Origin: Rhodamnia argentea
Lineage: Eukaryota > Streptophyta > Magnoliopsida > Myrtales > Myrtaceae
Assembly (NCBI RefSeq): GCF_020921035.1
Contig: NC_063159.1
Coordinates: forward strand, 9,650,501-9,714,500
Length of the DNA stretch: 64,000 bases
Direction: 5' to 3'
The notes under the pieces are model-generated. The model was given only the letters and a program-made list of their open reading frames with translations, did not search any database and was not told where the DNA came from. Shown one piece after another: positions 1 to 11,300 of the stretch (position 1 is its first letter; every line of letters begins with the position of its first letter). Made by a program: the position numbers and the translations under genes.

Positions 1-556
1 TCCCTTTATCCGTACAAAAATTAAGGAGGCATTAGGGGAGTGTGAACCTGCATCCAAAAAGAGCTCAAACCATGGAGCTCAAAGAGTTTCAGGTCCAGTA
101 TTTTGAATTAGTTTCGCTTCTTCCTATATGAAATCCATCAGTCTGGAGCTAGCATCGAGCAATGTTATGAGAGCCAAAAAGGCTCCGACTTATCAACAGA
201 GTAATGGGAAAACTAATGTCCCAAACATCCTCTGCATATGAATGAGAAGTACCAGAAGATGCCACCATAATTTTAACGAATTCCACACTTCAAAGCTCCT
301 TTGAGACAAATCAGGCATACTGAATCCACGAATGTGCAACACGCTCGAACTATTATTCTAAGAACTAAACCTGAACTTGAAATTCTTCAGAAGCCTTGCA
401 AGTCTAGTTAGACATAAGAAGGAACCCACCCCACATCAAAACAACAGCATTGTCAACGCCATTCTTGATCGGATCTTAACCTTTCAGCAAGCGGATTTAA
501 TAGATCAGAGCAGAAAGGAAGGCAATTCGAGGTAATATCAAACGAGTTTCCCTTAC
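1..556 (-). other. Intron 2 of FTA (partial)
   Basis: No coding exon could be found here on the minus strand. The donor is GTAAGG directly after 557. I see nothing else in it. Confidence 0.6.
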
Positions 557-1039
557 CAAAGCTGGTAGTTTTTGGCATTCCCCTTGGCCACGCGTTCAGT
601 AAACTCGAGCTCGTCGTTCAAGTCAGCATCCAGCGCCTCCAGCACTTGACGCCTGAAATGCCACACCTACAAAAGGAAATCGCAATCGTAGTAAGCTAAA
701 AAAGCAAAACTTGGGAAATCAATCGCTATCGCCGTGGATAAGAAATACGAGAGAGAGAGAGAGTAGTAGTAGTCGTCGTAGTAGTAGTACGGTGTAATTG
801 GCAGGGTTGAAGGAGATGGCGAGAGAGGTGAGGAGGAGGGAGCGAGGCGAGAGCTCCCGGGAGCTGTAGAGGGACCGGAAGTAATCCATGGTCTCCCGGA
901 AATCGTCCCTGTAGGCGATCGCGACGACGGGGCTCGGACCGTCGTCCTGCGGCAACGGCGTCACAGCGGCGAACTCCGGCCGAGAGCTGAGCGGGACCCA
1001 CGCTCTCCAATCCTCTCCCTCCGACGACAACGAAGCCAT
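557..1039 (-). CDS. FTA: Protein farnesyltransferase/geranylgeranyltransferase type I alpha subunit, 5' part (2 exons, runs off left edge)
   Basis: This is the N-terminal part of the alpha subunit shared by farnesyltransferase and geranylgeranyltransferase I, which attach prenyl groups to CaaX proteins in the cytosol. Exon 1 runs from 1039 to 791 and exon 2 from 666 to 557. The exon 1 donor follows NYT and the exon 2 acceptor precedes [13 protein letters not shown]. The translation has the family's opening, [18 protein letters not shown], then FRETMDYFR, then the first PPTA-type repeat (NYTVWHFRR) and the start of the second (NAKNYQLW). The chosen start, [11 protein letters not shown], is the first ATG of that frame in the exon. 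The next exon, expected to begin HHRRW, is not found in 1-556, so that stretch is intron 2 and the rest of the gene lies left of the window. Identification is from recalled family motifs. The gene is divergent from APH-1. Confidence 0.9.
755..790. repeat. Compound microsatellite (GA)n and (TAG)n in FTA intron 1
   Basis: A GA run is followed by repeated tagtag/tcgtcg units immediately downstream of the exon 1 donor. Length variation here would not change the protein. Confidence 0.7.
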
Positions 1040-1932
1040 TCTGTCTCTGTCTCTCTCTCTCTCACTCGCTCGTGCTCGCTCTGCTCTGATCGATTGCGTG
1101 AGCTCTTCAGGGTTGTGCGAAGTTAAAGTGAACCGATATAAAAAGAAAAAAGAAAAAAACAACAATAATATTAAATATTAATTCTAACTTGTAATTAAAT
1201 AAAAAGGATATCAATAGACAAATTGAGGAAAATTAAAATTTCAGAATCAAATTAAACATTACAGCAGGGGATGATAATTCTTCTCGACGTTACTTTAGCT
1301 GGGAAAAAAATAGCAAATACATATTTCCCATAAGTAGTATATATTGGACAAATATACAAGTTAACTAAGGCATATCCAGCAAATAGCTATACCTTATTTA
1401 CTACCGATTTATATGGTTAGTTGAGTGATTCAAGATTTTATTCGTAAGTCCAATATCAAATATTCGATTCTCTAATATATATATATATGCTTAATATCAA
1501 GATAGTTTATGAATCTACGAAAGACGAGATTAAATTTAGATGTGTCTGTCATTTATTGGCTTTTTTAATGGCACATATATTGATGGGTGTCGTTTACGCC
1601 TTAAACCGATTGTTTTCGGCGGTGGATGATCTAAACCCGATCCATACCCTTTTTCTTGATGTGCAAAAAGGTAACTTTACTATGAGCTTTGCAAAAAAAA
1701 AAAAAAAAAAGGCGTGGCATAACAAAGGCAAAGGATTTTAGCAACTCGATTAAATTTCGATCCAAAAGAATACATATTTACAAAAAGGTTATGATTTTAT
1801 CAGGTCAATTAAATTTCGACAAAGAAAAAAAAATTGATTAAAGAAATTTGCTATTTTTTATATTTCCAATTATACTATAAATTGGTCCGTTGAAAAATGT
1901 GAGTTGAAGGAGGAGAAGAGTCGAATGAAGAG
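1040..1932. promoter_or_regulatory. Shared 5' region between divergent FTA and APH-1
   Basis: The two start codons are 893 bp apart and point away from each other, so both promoters must lie within or overlap this AT-rich stretch. It contains a CT tract just upstream of the FTA start (about 1043-1065), an (AT)n run near 1477-1488, an A18-type run near 1693-1710, and two degenerate copies of a caattaaatttcga-like motif at about 1747 and 1806. No ORF in it looks like a real gene. Confidence 0.5.
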
Positions 1933-4900
1933 ATGACGGTGGAAGCGGGAATCGGGTACGCGCTGATAGCGCTGGGGCCGTCTCTCGCCCTGTTCGTCTC
2001 CGTCGTCTCCAAGAAGCCCTTCTTGATACTCACTCTCCTCTCCAGGTTCTCTCTCTCTCTCTCCTGCTCTGTGTTCGTGGTCGGATTCGGGCTTAAAACT
2101 TTGGTTGTGATTCGTTCTCGGATGGCGCGATTGATTTCAGATTTCGACTTAGCTCGAAGTTTGCTTCTAGAATCGGCGATATTGATGTCAACCGTGGATT
2201 CCGCGAATGAGCCGCTGTGTTGTTCTTTCGCTCGCTCGCGGTTCGATTCTCGGGGAAGTTTGGCTCAAGTGCTGTAGTGTATCTGCACTTTTGAGCTCGG
2301 TTTCACAGTCGGTTCGAGCTTCGTAATCAACTACTGATGGGGCCTTTATACATCATGTTTTCCAACTACGGGTGTCTTCGCTAGTAACATTGACGAACTT
2401 TTTCATTAGGAGCTAGTAGTTAATTTCCTCTCCATGGCCGGTCGCTATAGTTTTTAGTAAAAGAAGAATGGACCTCCAAAGGGCTTTCATGTAATTTGTT
2501 CTTTGGGTTATGATGCTTTTTAAAGATGGCCTTCATTCCCATAAATGGTGCAAGGTTGTGAATTTTGGTCCAAACTTTTGGAGATCTCTACTTTAAATGC
2601 ACACATAGGACATTTGGTCCGAGGAAAATGAATCTTCTGTTTGAGGGGCGCAAAACTGTTGCAGAATGAGTTCTTTTGGCTAATCTTGTCTTTGTTGTGG
2701 GTGTGCCCATTGTTGTTTTCTTAATCTTTACTGAGGCGACCTTCTTTCCTGTATGCATTGATTGGACCCTGACTTGATTAGTTAACATCCTCTTCTACCA
2801 GAAGAGGGATAGCAGAGAGGGAGATATTCCAACAAGAAATTGCTTTAGTGTCAACATCATCTTTATCCCAAACTAGTTGGGGTCGGCAGTCGATGAACCC
2901 AAAAATAAATAAAATAAAAGCAAGACCAATTGAGGGAAAGGAAATTGCTTTAGTGTGAAAAAAAAAAAAATTCCTATATTCTGAGATGGCATGCTTCTTT
3001 TGTGCATTTGTAGTCTTATGAAACATTGAAAGTCAGGTCTGTTCAAACTTCTGCAGTACACTTCTATGGCTTATAAGTCTGATTGTGCTGTCGGGAATAT
3101 GGAGGGCATTTCTTCCTCTGAAGTCAACAATTTGGTGGCCATATGCAATCCTTATAATCACATCTGTCGGATTGCAAGAAGGGCTTCGAATCTTTTTATG
3201 GAGAGCTTACAAGTAAGGTCCTAGTCTTCCTGTATGTTCCTTTTCAAGCATGTTAAAGCAGCTTGACATTGCCATATCTTGACTGGTATAGATATGACTT
3301 TCATTATATTTTTATAAAGTTTATTTGGCACTTGAAAATCTTTCATTATGAAACTTCTGTTGCCAAAAACTCATATCCTACGTAAGTCATTTAAGTTCTT
3401 CTCTGTCCATTTTAATATGGAATTTCTTGGTTAGATTAACATGTAAACAGTTCTGTTGTACTGTGGAAAAGAGAGCATTGGTACCCTGCCTGTGCACACT
3501 TGGGATGTTTGTAAGTTGACTTTCCTTTAGTCCACCTGATTTGTTGGTCCTGCTAATGTAGTAAGGCACAATGTGATCACTGAGGAATTCAAAAGCATAA
3601 AACCGTTGCTGAAGAAGGCTTCAAAACTTGGTTATTGATGTATTTTCCAACTGTAGAAAGAACTTGATTGACATAGTATTCAAAAGTATAAAGTTTAATC
3701 TTCCAATGAATCTGTCTCATTAACGCACTCAAGTCTGTCTCATCTCCTTCAGAACCAGAATCAGAAGATTTATTACGGAGAAAACATTGGGTCTTAGATG
3801 ACCACGTCTTGTACTTGGTAATGAGCAAAATGAGCAGTTTCAAGAATTAAAATCTGTTTCATCTATGAATTGAACAGTTGTTGGGAATTTAACATTTGTG
3901 ACTTTTTTATTGAAGCTTCTCTATCGTCAAATGTCTCACTGACTAGCTCCCTATAGGGTAAAGACTATTATTTGTTTCCACAATTTTCTCTAGACGGCAA
4001 GGGATAGTTATATGACTACTCTGTCTTCTTCAAGACTGAAAATATCGCGAAGGCATCTCGTTTGTCTGCACAAGACATCAATGTTGGCTGCTCTTTTGTG
4101 TCTACTGATCTTCAGTATTTACCATAGCTTTGTTTTGAACCTCTTTATATACTACAATTGCACTCCTTGCACTGTCTTTTACTGACATAAATAAAAGCCC
4201 TTGTATACTTAGATAGCCTCCATAATTCTAGCTTTGCATTCAGTTTTCTACACTATTCATCTACTAGCACAATGTCATCATTGGAAAGCGTTGAAAAAGA
4301 ATCATTGTGGAGTTTACAAAAGCTCTGTGTTTATTTGGAATCTTTTGTTAACCCTCCATGTACCATTACTGAAGGCACCACTTATTTACATATCATTTTA
4401 GGAGTCTTATGGTATGCTGTTTCCAGATATATGGATATCATGTGCAAGTCCTTATGTTTGTTGCTTTACTTTGCACCATACTAAAGAAAACTAGAGACAT
4501 GCACCACACTAAAGAGAACTAGAGCATCTTTGCCTAATATTACCTTTCAAAAGCTTCTCTGGTTAGGTAAATTTCCTCTATAGCCAACTACCATTAATGG
4601 GATTATCTTCCATTCTGGGTTGGTTGGAGTTTTATCCATTTGCACGTTCTTATGTTAACTGTGACATATGCTTCTGTACAATGAATGTACTTGCTCTTAT
4701 TGGAGAACAACTGCTTAAATTTGAGGCTGCTTTCGTAGTCATGCTAAACTTCTTCTAATGTACTTATGTAGGAGGCTGGAAGATGTTCTGGATGCTTTTG
4801 CTGAAAGAGTCTCAAAGCCTCGCCTTTTTCTTACGGACAAGATGCAGATTGCACTGGGTGAGCTCTAAGGTTGCTCTTTCCTTTTTGTAGATCTAAACAT

Positions 4901-7900
4901 ACCAATAGCGCCTCTTATTTTCTTCCATCATGCTATTGTATGCTCTTTTAAGAGCGATGCAAAGCAAAAGGCATTCAGAAAAGTTCCAGGCCGGAAGGGA
5001 TTTATTGATCTAGATCAGTAAGGTGATTGTTATCTTTGAACCAATGACATGCCCTGTTGCACGAGTTTTTTCTTCTTCTTCTTTTTCATTTCTTCCTTTT
5101 ACTTTCTTCTACAAAAATATGTATCTTATAACGTTGTCTGATTTAGAAATATCACGTCTGATTTTGATTTTTATAAAAAGGAGATAATTTCCAAAACCAT
5201 CCTCAACTTTGCTCTCCATATCTAATACCCTCCTTGCAGGCTCCTAGTACTATGTGCTATGGTATTTGCTCAACAATCCAGTTCTAGAACCTCCTTTCTG
5301 CTCCCATTTCTCTGGGGCGGCTCGGCGAACTCTTATTGAACCATCGTTTCAAAACCTACAGTCTACATCTTCCCATCCTAATAAAACCCATTTGGCTTCA
5401 TGCACACCCAAACCCCTCTCCCACTCCTTTCCTTGCCCTCTCTCTCCTCACACACAGCAATACAACCCACTTACAATCGAAAGCCACCCCCATACCAACA
5501 AATGACGACAACATTAGTTGTCATCTTTTACCTATAACATGGATAGATAGGTTTATTACTTTAACCACACTAGTTGTCATCTCGTGTTACCTTTATTAAT
5601 GTATAATTGCAAATTACCTCAATTAACTATTTCGGGGTTTGCACCTTAAACATTTTTTATTTGTTCACATAACTCTCTATTGCCGGAAGGAGATTGATGT
5701 GCTATCCTATCATGAATCTAGAAACAAGTCCTCGTTCAGCAGCCTTGATAAGCTTTTACTGTGAACCTTGGGAGCTATGAGTTATCTTGTTGTTTATAAG
5801 TAAAGAAAAGCCCAAAAGGGTTTGACAAACAAAATTGATAATCTCTCATTGGAGATACAACTATAGATCAAATTCCTCCTTTGTCAATTATGTTCCAAAA
5901 CCCATTTATAGATGCATGACTGCGCAATTGATTCAAATGGTCTTCACCCTAAAAAATGTGAACGACCCAGAGACTTAACTTGCTAGTTTCAAGATTCATT
6001 ACAAACATGTATGATGAGCTTTGTAGTCAGCGTATTACGAATTTAAGCCTGCCAAATGCCAGATCTTGAAAAGTGGCCATTAGAATCTCCCTGCTAAAAT
6101 TATTGGGCCTAAAAATCTGGATAATTATCCACGTTCCCATTGTTAATGAATAAAATAGGGGAAGCATTAATAGCATTGTGATGATCAATTAGCTTGGTAG
6201 GTGGCTGGGGAAAGGATTTGACCATTTAATCGTAAAGAAGGGTAAGATTGTTAATAAATGATATTTTTTGCCCACTTTTTAATTTGGATAGTTTGTTAGA
6301 CTTGGTAACCTCTCTGTGTAATTTTTTACTGGGTTGGTAGCCTGTCGGTATCTTTCTGATAAAGTTTTTATGTAGCTTTCTTGTAAGGACAACATATTTC
6401 CAATGCACAGGAGCAGCTGAACCTGTGAGAGTAATTGAGATGTATTTCAGTGAATTGTGGTCCTTGAATAATGATAACAGCTGATGTTGTGAAATTTATA
6501 CTGCTTTTGTTTATCTGGAAGATGTCACGTGTGTTTAAGGCATTTGTCTCTTGTAAATAACTTACCTATCATGAGCTCCTTGTTGCTTAAAGATGCATAT
6601 TGTGTACTTGGTGGTTTAAGTTGGAGGTGGTTCTGCTGCTTCTGAATCCCTTACTTTTTTTTTTTTTTGCATGGATATAGAGCTACTTGCTCTCACATTC
6701 TCCGTCCTTTTCTTTTTTGTGGGTACATATAGACATTTGGTAGCTGATCAGATCTTTTTGCTCATTTTATCTTTTAAAAACCTCATGCAGCTGGTGGTTT
6801 AGGCCATGGTGTGGCTCATGCTGTGTTCTTTTGTTTGAGCCTCTTGACACCAGCTTTTGGTCCTGCTACTTTCTTCATTGATAGGTGCTCAAAGATGCCA
6901 TTTTTCCTCGTTTCTGGTAAGTTGAATGTTTACTTGAAGATCATCCATCTTTATTTCATTTGTTCATTCTATGTATGTTGTGAGAGCTTTTGGGATTACA
7001 AATAACAATAGCAGATTAAGACCAAGTTTGGGATTTTTAGAAATTAAAGGGGGCTTGCATAATTGGGTGGTCATTCTCTGTTAAGTGATATGTCAAGCCA
7101 CAGATCAGGATAGGAAAATCAGAACCTGTAAGAAGATTGTTAGTAGTGCTCTTGTTGATAATACTTCTCTAACTATTGTTTTGTTCTTGGCAGCATTGAT
7201 CGCTCTTGCCTTTGGCACTATTCATACGTTCTCAATGGTTATTGCCTTCAATGGGTATGCCGAACAGAATAAAGTTGACCAAGTTTTTGTTCCTGTCGTT
7301 CATATGGTGGCAGCATTGATGGTATTTACTGCTTTATCTTATGGCTATCATATGTCGTGCATTTTGTTTCCCTTGCAATAAGTTAACAGATCGTATCTAT
7401 TTTCGTGGAGTGCATGACTTGCCTACTTTATGTTTAGATGTTTATATGTGCTATTATATCTTTCATGTGAGTTGATGGAGTTGTCCAAACATCTTTCCTT
7501 ACGATCTGAGTTGTTTCATGAATGTCTCGTGTAATGGTGTGCTGGAACCTTGATTAGATGGAAAGATGAATTTGATAGGCAACACGTTGTGCACTCCTGT
7601 ATATGCACCTAAATATAGTTATGCCAGGTGCATACTGAATGCTTCATAATACACTAAAACTGAGTCATCCAAGGGTATCGATGCTCATAATGATAACTTA
7701 AATAGTTGTTATAGATCTAATGAAGGCAAGCGAAATAGATGAGGGTGCATGCACGTGATGCATGTGATATTTGCATGTAATGATCAAAGAAATGGAACAA
7801 AGTTTTGTTTCATGTTCAATAGTGATTTTGCTTGAACATGGATTGCTAACATAGCTGGATTGTTGGCTTTTAGGTTGATTTAAATACATAGATGACGTCA

Positions 7901-8136
7901 ATGCTTTTTGAATCCTCCGCTAGTGAAGAGGGGGGTTAGGGGGGGTGGGGGTTGGGTTGCTGGTGTTTCTCAAACTTCTAAGTCTACTAATCATTTGCAC
8001 TTCTGCATTTTCGCAGACACTGGTGAATTTCGCTTTGGAGGGTTGCTTGGTTGGAATTCCTCTTCTTTATGTTATGGCGATCTTGACCTTGATGCATTGT
8101 GGGAGGATGGTGTGGAGAAGATTAACAGAAAACTAA
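1933..8136 (+). CDS. APH1: Gamma-secretase subunit APH1-like (6 exons, 242 aa)
   Basis: APH-1 is the multipass membrane scaffold of gamma-secretase, the intramembrane protease complex with presenilin, nicastrin and PEN-2. Exons: 1933-2045, 3057-3212, 4772-4857, 6791-6916, 7194-7321, 8017-8136; all introns are GT-AG and the sum is 729 nt. The protein opens [20 protein letters not shown], as plant APH-1 proteins do. It continues with hydrophobic segments: [18 protein letters not shown] in exon 2, the [13 protein letters not shown] segment in exon 4 that corresponds to the GxxxG region, and FSMVIAF in exon 5. The two His residues known to matter in human APH-1a (H171, H197) are present in THTF- and VVHM-type contexts at the same numbers, 171 and 197. 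The length is close to the roughly 250 aa of Arabidopsis APH1. Intron 3 (1.9 kb) is the longest. I see no truncation. Confidence 0.95.
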
Positions 8137-8341
8137 GCTGTGACAATTAGCTCATAGTAAAGCAGCATTTGATGTAAAGTGACCTCTCATTTTCTTCTTT
8201 CTGTAGTCCGTTCTGCAGCTTCTTTAAAGTTTCTGTTATTTGGGAAGTGCAACGTCTTAAAATCCATGTTCAGACTTTATTATAATTTTGTTTCCTTACG
8301 TTTTTTACTTACTAGTCCTCCTTTCAGTCCCTCATTGCATG

Positions 8342-8375
<34 letters not shown>

Positions 8376-9548
8376 AGTCTTTCTCGCTAGGCCTCGTGTC
8401 CTCTCGCCCTCACATTGCCCTCTTGCGCTTTCGCCGCCCTGTCTTTGTTTTCCCCTCTTTCTCACGCGTGCTCTACTCTCTCCGGAGCTGCTCCTTTTCC
8501 CAAACTTTCTCACGCAACTTTGGGCTTCTTTGTCTCGTCCCTCATCTCCAGAGCTGTTGCCTCCGCTCTTCGTCTTGTCTCTCATCTCGTCCCATGGAGA
8601 TGCAATTCCTGAGGTAATCACTGTTATTAACTCTCATTTCTGTAAATCTATGTTTTTTGCCTGATATCCGATTCAAGGAAAGTGCGGAAACGAACTCCTC
8701 AAGTTTATTTGTTTAATTGTCTGTTCGTTAGTCTTTGAAACATTGTGTGATTCTTTTGTTTTCTAAATACGGATTGCAGTCTTTTCATTTATTTCGCGTT
8801 TCTGGAGCAGCTTGTCATGTCCCATGCTATTAATCTGAAACCAAGCCTTTTCGGTGTGATGGCTGTAGTTAGTTTAGGTGGTGAATCACCTGTAGATAAA
8901 CTACGATTATACGGGTGTTTCGGGCTAAAGGGTTCAGGGCAGATAAAAGATTCCTCAATTTCATTTTGCTTGTATAAACAAAGCTGCTTTTGTTTGGTTG
9001 GTGTTGAAAGACAATTGAACCTTGAATGATGCACGTGTTAATCAGGAAAAAAAGGGAAGATAACTCCATAGGTACGCTTGTTTTGGGTTAGAAAATGAAG
9101 TTTCTCATTGTCATTTACTTCATGCTGTTGGGTCCGAATGCTTTGGTCTTAACGTGGTATGGACGTGTATGGATATGGAATTGAGCAGAGAAGTTTCTCG
9201 TGGCTTGGCAAAGTCGGGCTCTGTCCTTTGACTGCTGCAGAACGGATTTAATCATCAATAGGACATTGGGGATTTATCTTTGACTATCTCTTGCTTACAA
9301 CCTTTATTTTCCCATTTCTGTGCATCGCTTTTACTACTTAAAGCTATGGTTCTCTTTTACTTTGTTCTATTCCGTGCCTCACCGTAATGTAGTTTGGTGG
9401 TATTAGATATGATACTTTAGATGCCTTCGTAGCAAAGAACCTCACTACAGTAGCTTGTGTTGTCTCATGCGTTTCTGGCTCTTCTAGTATTGCCCTTCTA
9501 GAACTTCACCTGTATTTTGGCTTTCATGATCAGTGTGCTCCAATCTAG
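8137..9548. other. Intergenic region downstream of APH-1 with GA/CT-rich block
   Basis: It begins with the APH-1 3'UTR. From 8344 it holds a GA microsatellite and then a CT-rich, GC-richer block (8374-8600) that resembles a plant 5'UTR. A short ATG-led reading frame at about 8594 ends at a good splice donor (CTGAG|GTAATC near 8613), but no second exon is recognisable. The rest is AT-rich and empty as far as I can read. Confidence 0.4.
8344..8373. repeat. (GA)n microsatellite
   Basis: About 15 consecutive GA dinucleotides, directly before the CT-rich block. Confidence 0.95.
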
Positions 9549-10863
9549 ATGGATAAGATCAAAATCCTACTAGTGGTAACAAGTGCAGCTGCAACAGTTA
9601 TGACAATTAGCACATTAGTTGCGGATGATGATAATCATTTTGAGAACCACATGCTGAGAGAGCTTCATGTGAATCAAGATTGCGAGAGAGTTGTATATGA
9701 ATTGTGTGTTATACAGTGGCGATACTTATTGTACAAATTTAATACGGATGATGCCAAATGCTTCTTTAGAGCTTTGCGAGGTGCTCAATGCAAGTAACTT
9801 ACTGGGTTTTGCAGCAAATGTTTCTATTAGGGAGCAAGTTCTGGTATTTTGCCATATATTGGACATAATGTGAGGTTTAGAGTTATGGGGAGAATATTCC
9901 ATAGGTCAATAGAAACCTTGCATAGATATTTCAAAATCGTCTTGCAAGCGATTTTAAAATTATACAAACATGTGGTGAAAGAATTGAGCAATTCCACTCC
10001 TCCCGAAATAAGTAATAGTCGTTTTTATCCATGTTTTAAGGTATGAAATTTGTAAAAAAAATTCTTTATACATTGCTTGAGAAGTTCCATATTGATAATT
10101 GTGTTGATTATTTTAGAATTGTGTCGGAGCAATAAATGGAACTCATGTATGTGCATGAGTTCCTCTTGAAATTCAAGCAAGATTTCGTGGTTGGACGATG
10201 GAACAACATATACTGTGTTAGCTCTATTACATTTAACTCGAGGTTTTCTTATGTATTAGGTGGTTGGGAGGGTACCGCACATGATTCACATATTTTATCT
10301 GATGTACTTTTAGAATCGGATGGATTGAACATTTGTACAGGTAAGGAAATGGAATTATACGCAATGTTTGAATTGAGCTTATTATCTTAGTAATCAACTT
10401 ATTTAAGACCCATAGGAAAATATTATCTTGCAGATGCTGGTTATGGAATTAAAAATGGCATCATCTCTCCTTATCGTGGTGTTAGATACCATTTGAAGGA
10501 GTTCGGTGATCGCCTATCTAAAAATGACAAGGAACTATTCAATCTGCACCATTCATCTTTAAGAACTACTGTCGAAATAGCGTTTGGAGTCTTAAAGAAG
10601 TGTTTTCGAGTGTTGGATTCTTACCACTTTTGGTCATTTGGAACATTAGTCATGTTGTCTTAGCATGTTGTATCATGCACAATTTTATTATGGGATTTGA
10701 TCCCAATGACTCTATCATGAAAGAAATGACTAGACAAGTGGAATCTCAAAGAGAAAATCCAAGAGTCCAACTTTCTCAAAGAGAGGAAATTGAGAAAAAT
10801 AAGATATTGCATCAACAAGGGATAGGATTGCACATGCAATGTGAATTACTTATCAAAATATGA
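9549..10863 (+). pseudogene. Degenerate PIF/Harbinger (HARBI1/ALP1-like) transposase
   Basis: Conceptual translation across frames gives the plant PIF/Harbinger transposase order. An N-terminal helix-rich region (MDKIKILLVVTSAAATV) is followed by a frameshift near 9700-9720, then LGHNVRFRVMGRIFHRS and PPEISNSRFYPCFK. An intron-like gap (gtatgaa...ttttag, about 10040-10115) comes next, then GAINGTHV. After that come LGGWEGTAHDSHIL and a second intron-like gap (gtaagg...catag, about 10341-10416). The 3' part reads YYLADAGYG, YRGVRYHLKEF and VEIAFGVLKKCFRVL. The DDE triad can be located: the first Asp (normally GAIDGTH) is Asn, while the second Asp and the Glu are kept. The frameshift, the Asn and in-frame stops near the 3' end make it non-functional. 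I could not define terminal inverted repeats or a 3-bp target duplication. Confidence 0.85.
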
Positions 10864-11022
10864 AAGAAGCCAATAATTTTCCTTTTGTTTCTTTTGAATG
10901 CATCATTTAGAGCATGTTATTTCCATTTCTTTAATGTTAAATGATCTTTAAATATTTACTACACGTCCTTCTTCATCATATTTTTTCTTATTCTGCAGTT
11001 TAAACTTGTTACATAGTATCAT

Positions 11023-11300
11023 GGTGGGTAAAAATAAGGCGAATGATGAGAAGGTCAAGCAATTTAGGTGATCTAAGCCTATGGAACGTGTTTTAATTGA
11101 AATTCTTGACAAGCCTTCGAGCAGACTCCAACCCTTTTCAATTGATCGATTTGTTGATACAATTAATGAGAGGTTTGGCATTGATTGTGAGCCCGACCAC
11201 CATGTTGAGAACCATTCGATCAGTCAACATAATTATTGATATTTTATTGAGTTTTGTTGCCAAGAGACACACTTGTTTACTTTTTATTTTGTTGTTGTTA
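11023..11300 (+). pseudogene. Myb/SANT-like ORF2 of the PIF/Harbinger element, broken
   Basis: After MVGKNKANDEKVKQFR the expected W-S-K is interrupted by a TGA. The frame then continues KPMERVLIEILD, and a frameshifted part reads FVDTINERFGIDCEPDH followed by VENH. This is the Myb/SANT-like DNA-binding partner protein normally encoded beside PIF/Harbinger transposases. It lies 160 bp after the transposase remnant on the same strand. Identification rests on the recalled family pattern (FVDAINEEFGVDCEPDHVENH-like). Confidence 0.75.

Noticed and set aside
2225..2265. Possible tRNA (ggttcgattc T-arm-like phrase)
   Set aside because: No acceptor stem, D-arm or anticodon arm can be folded around it; it lies in APH-1 intron 1.
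8179..8664. 161-residue plus-strand ORF with (RE)n
   Set aside because: It is driven by the GA microsatellite and CT-rich DNA; all three frames are open there and the protein is low complexity with no known domain.
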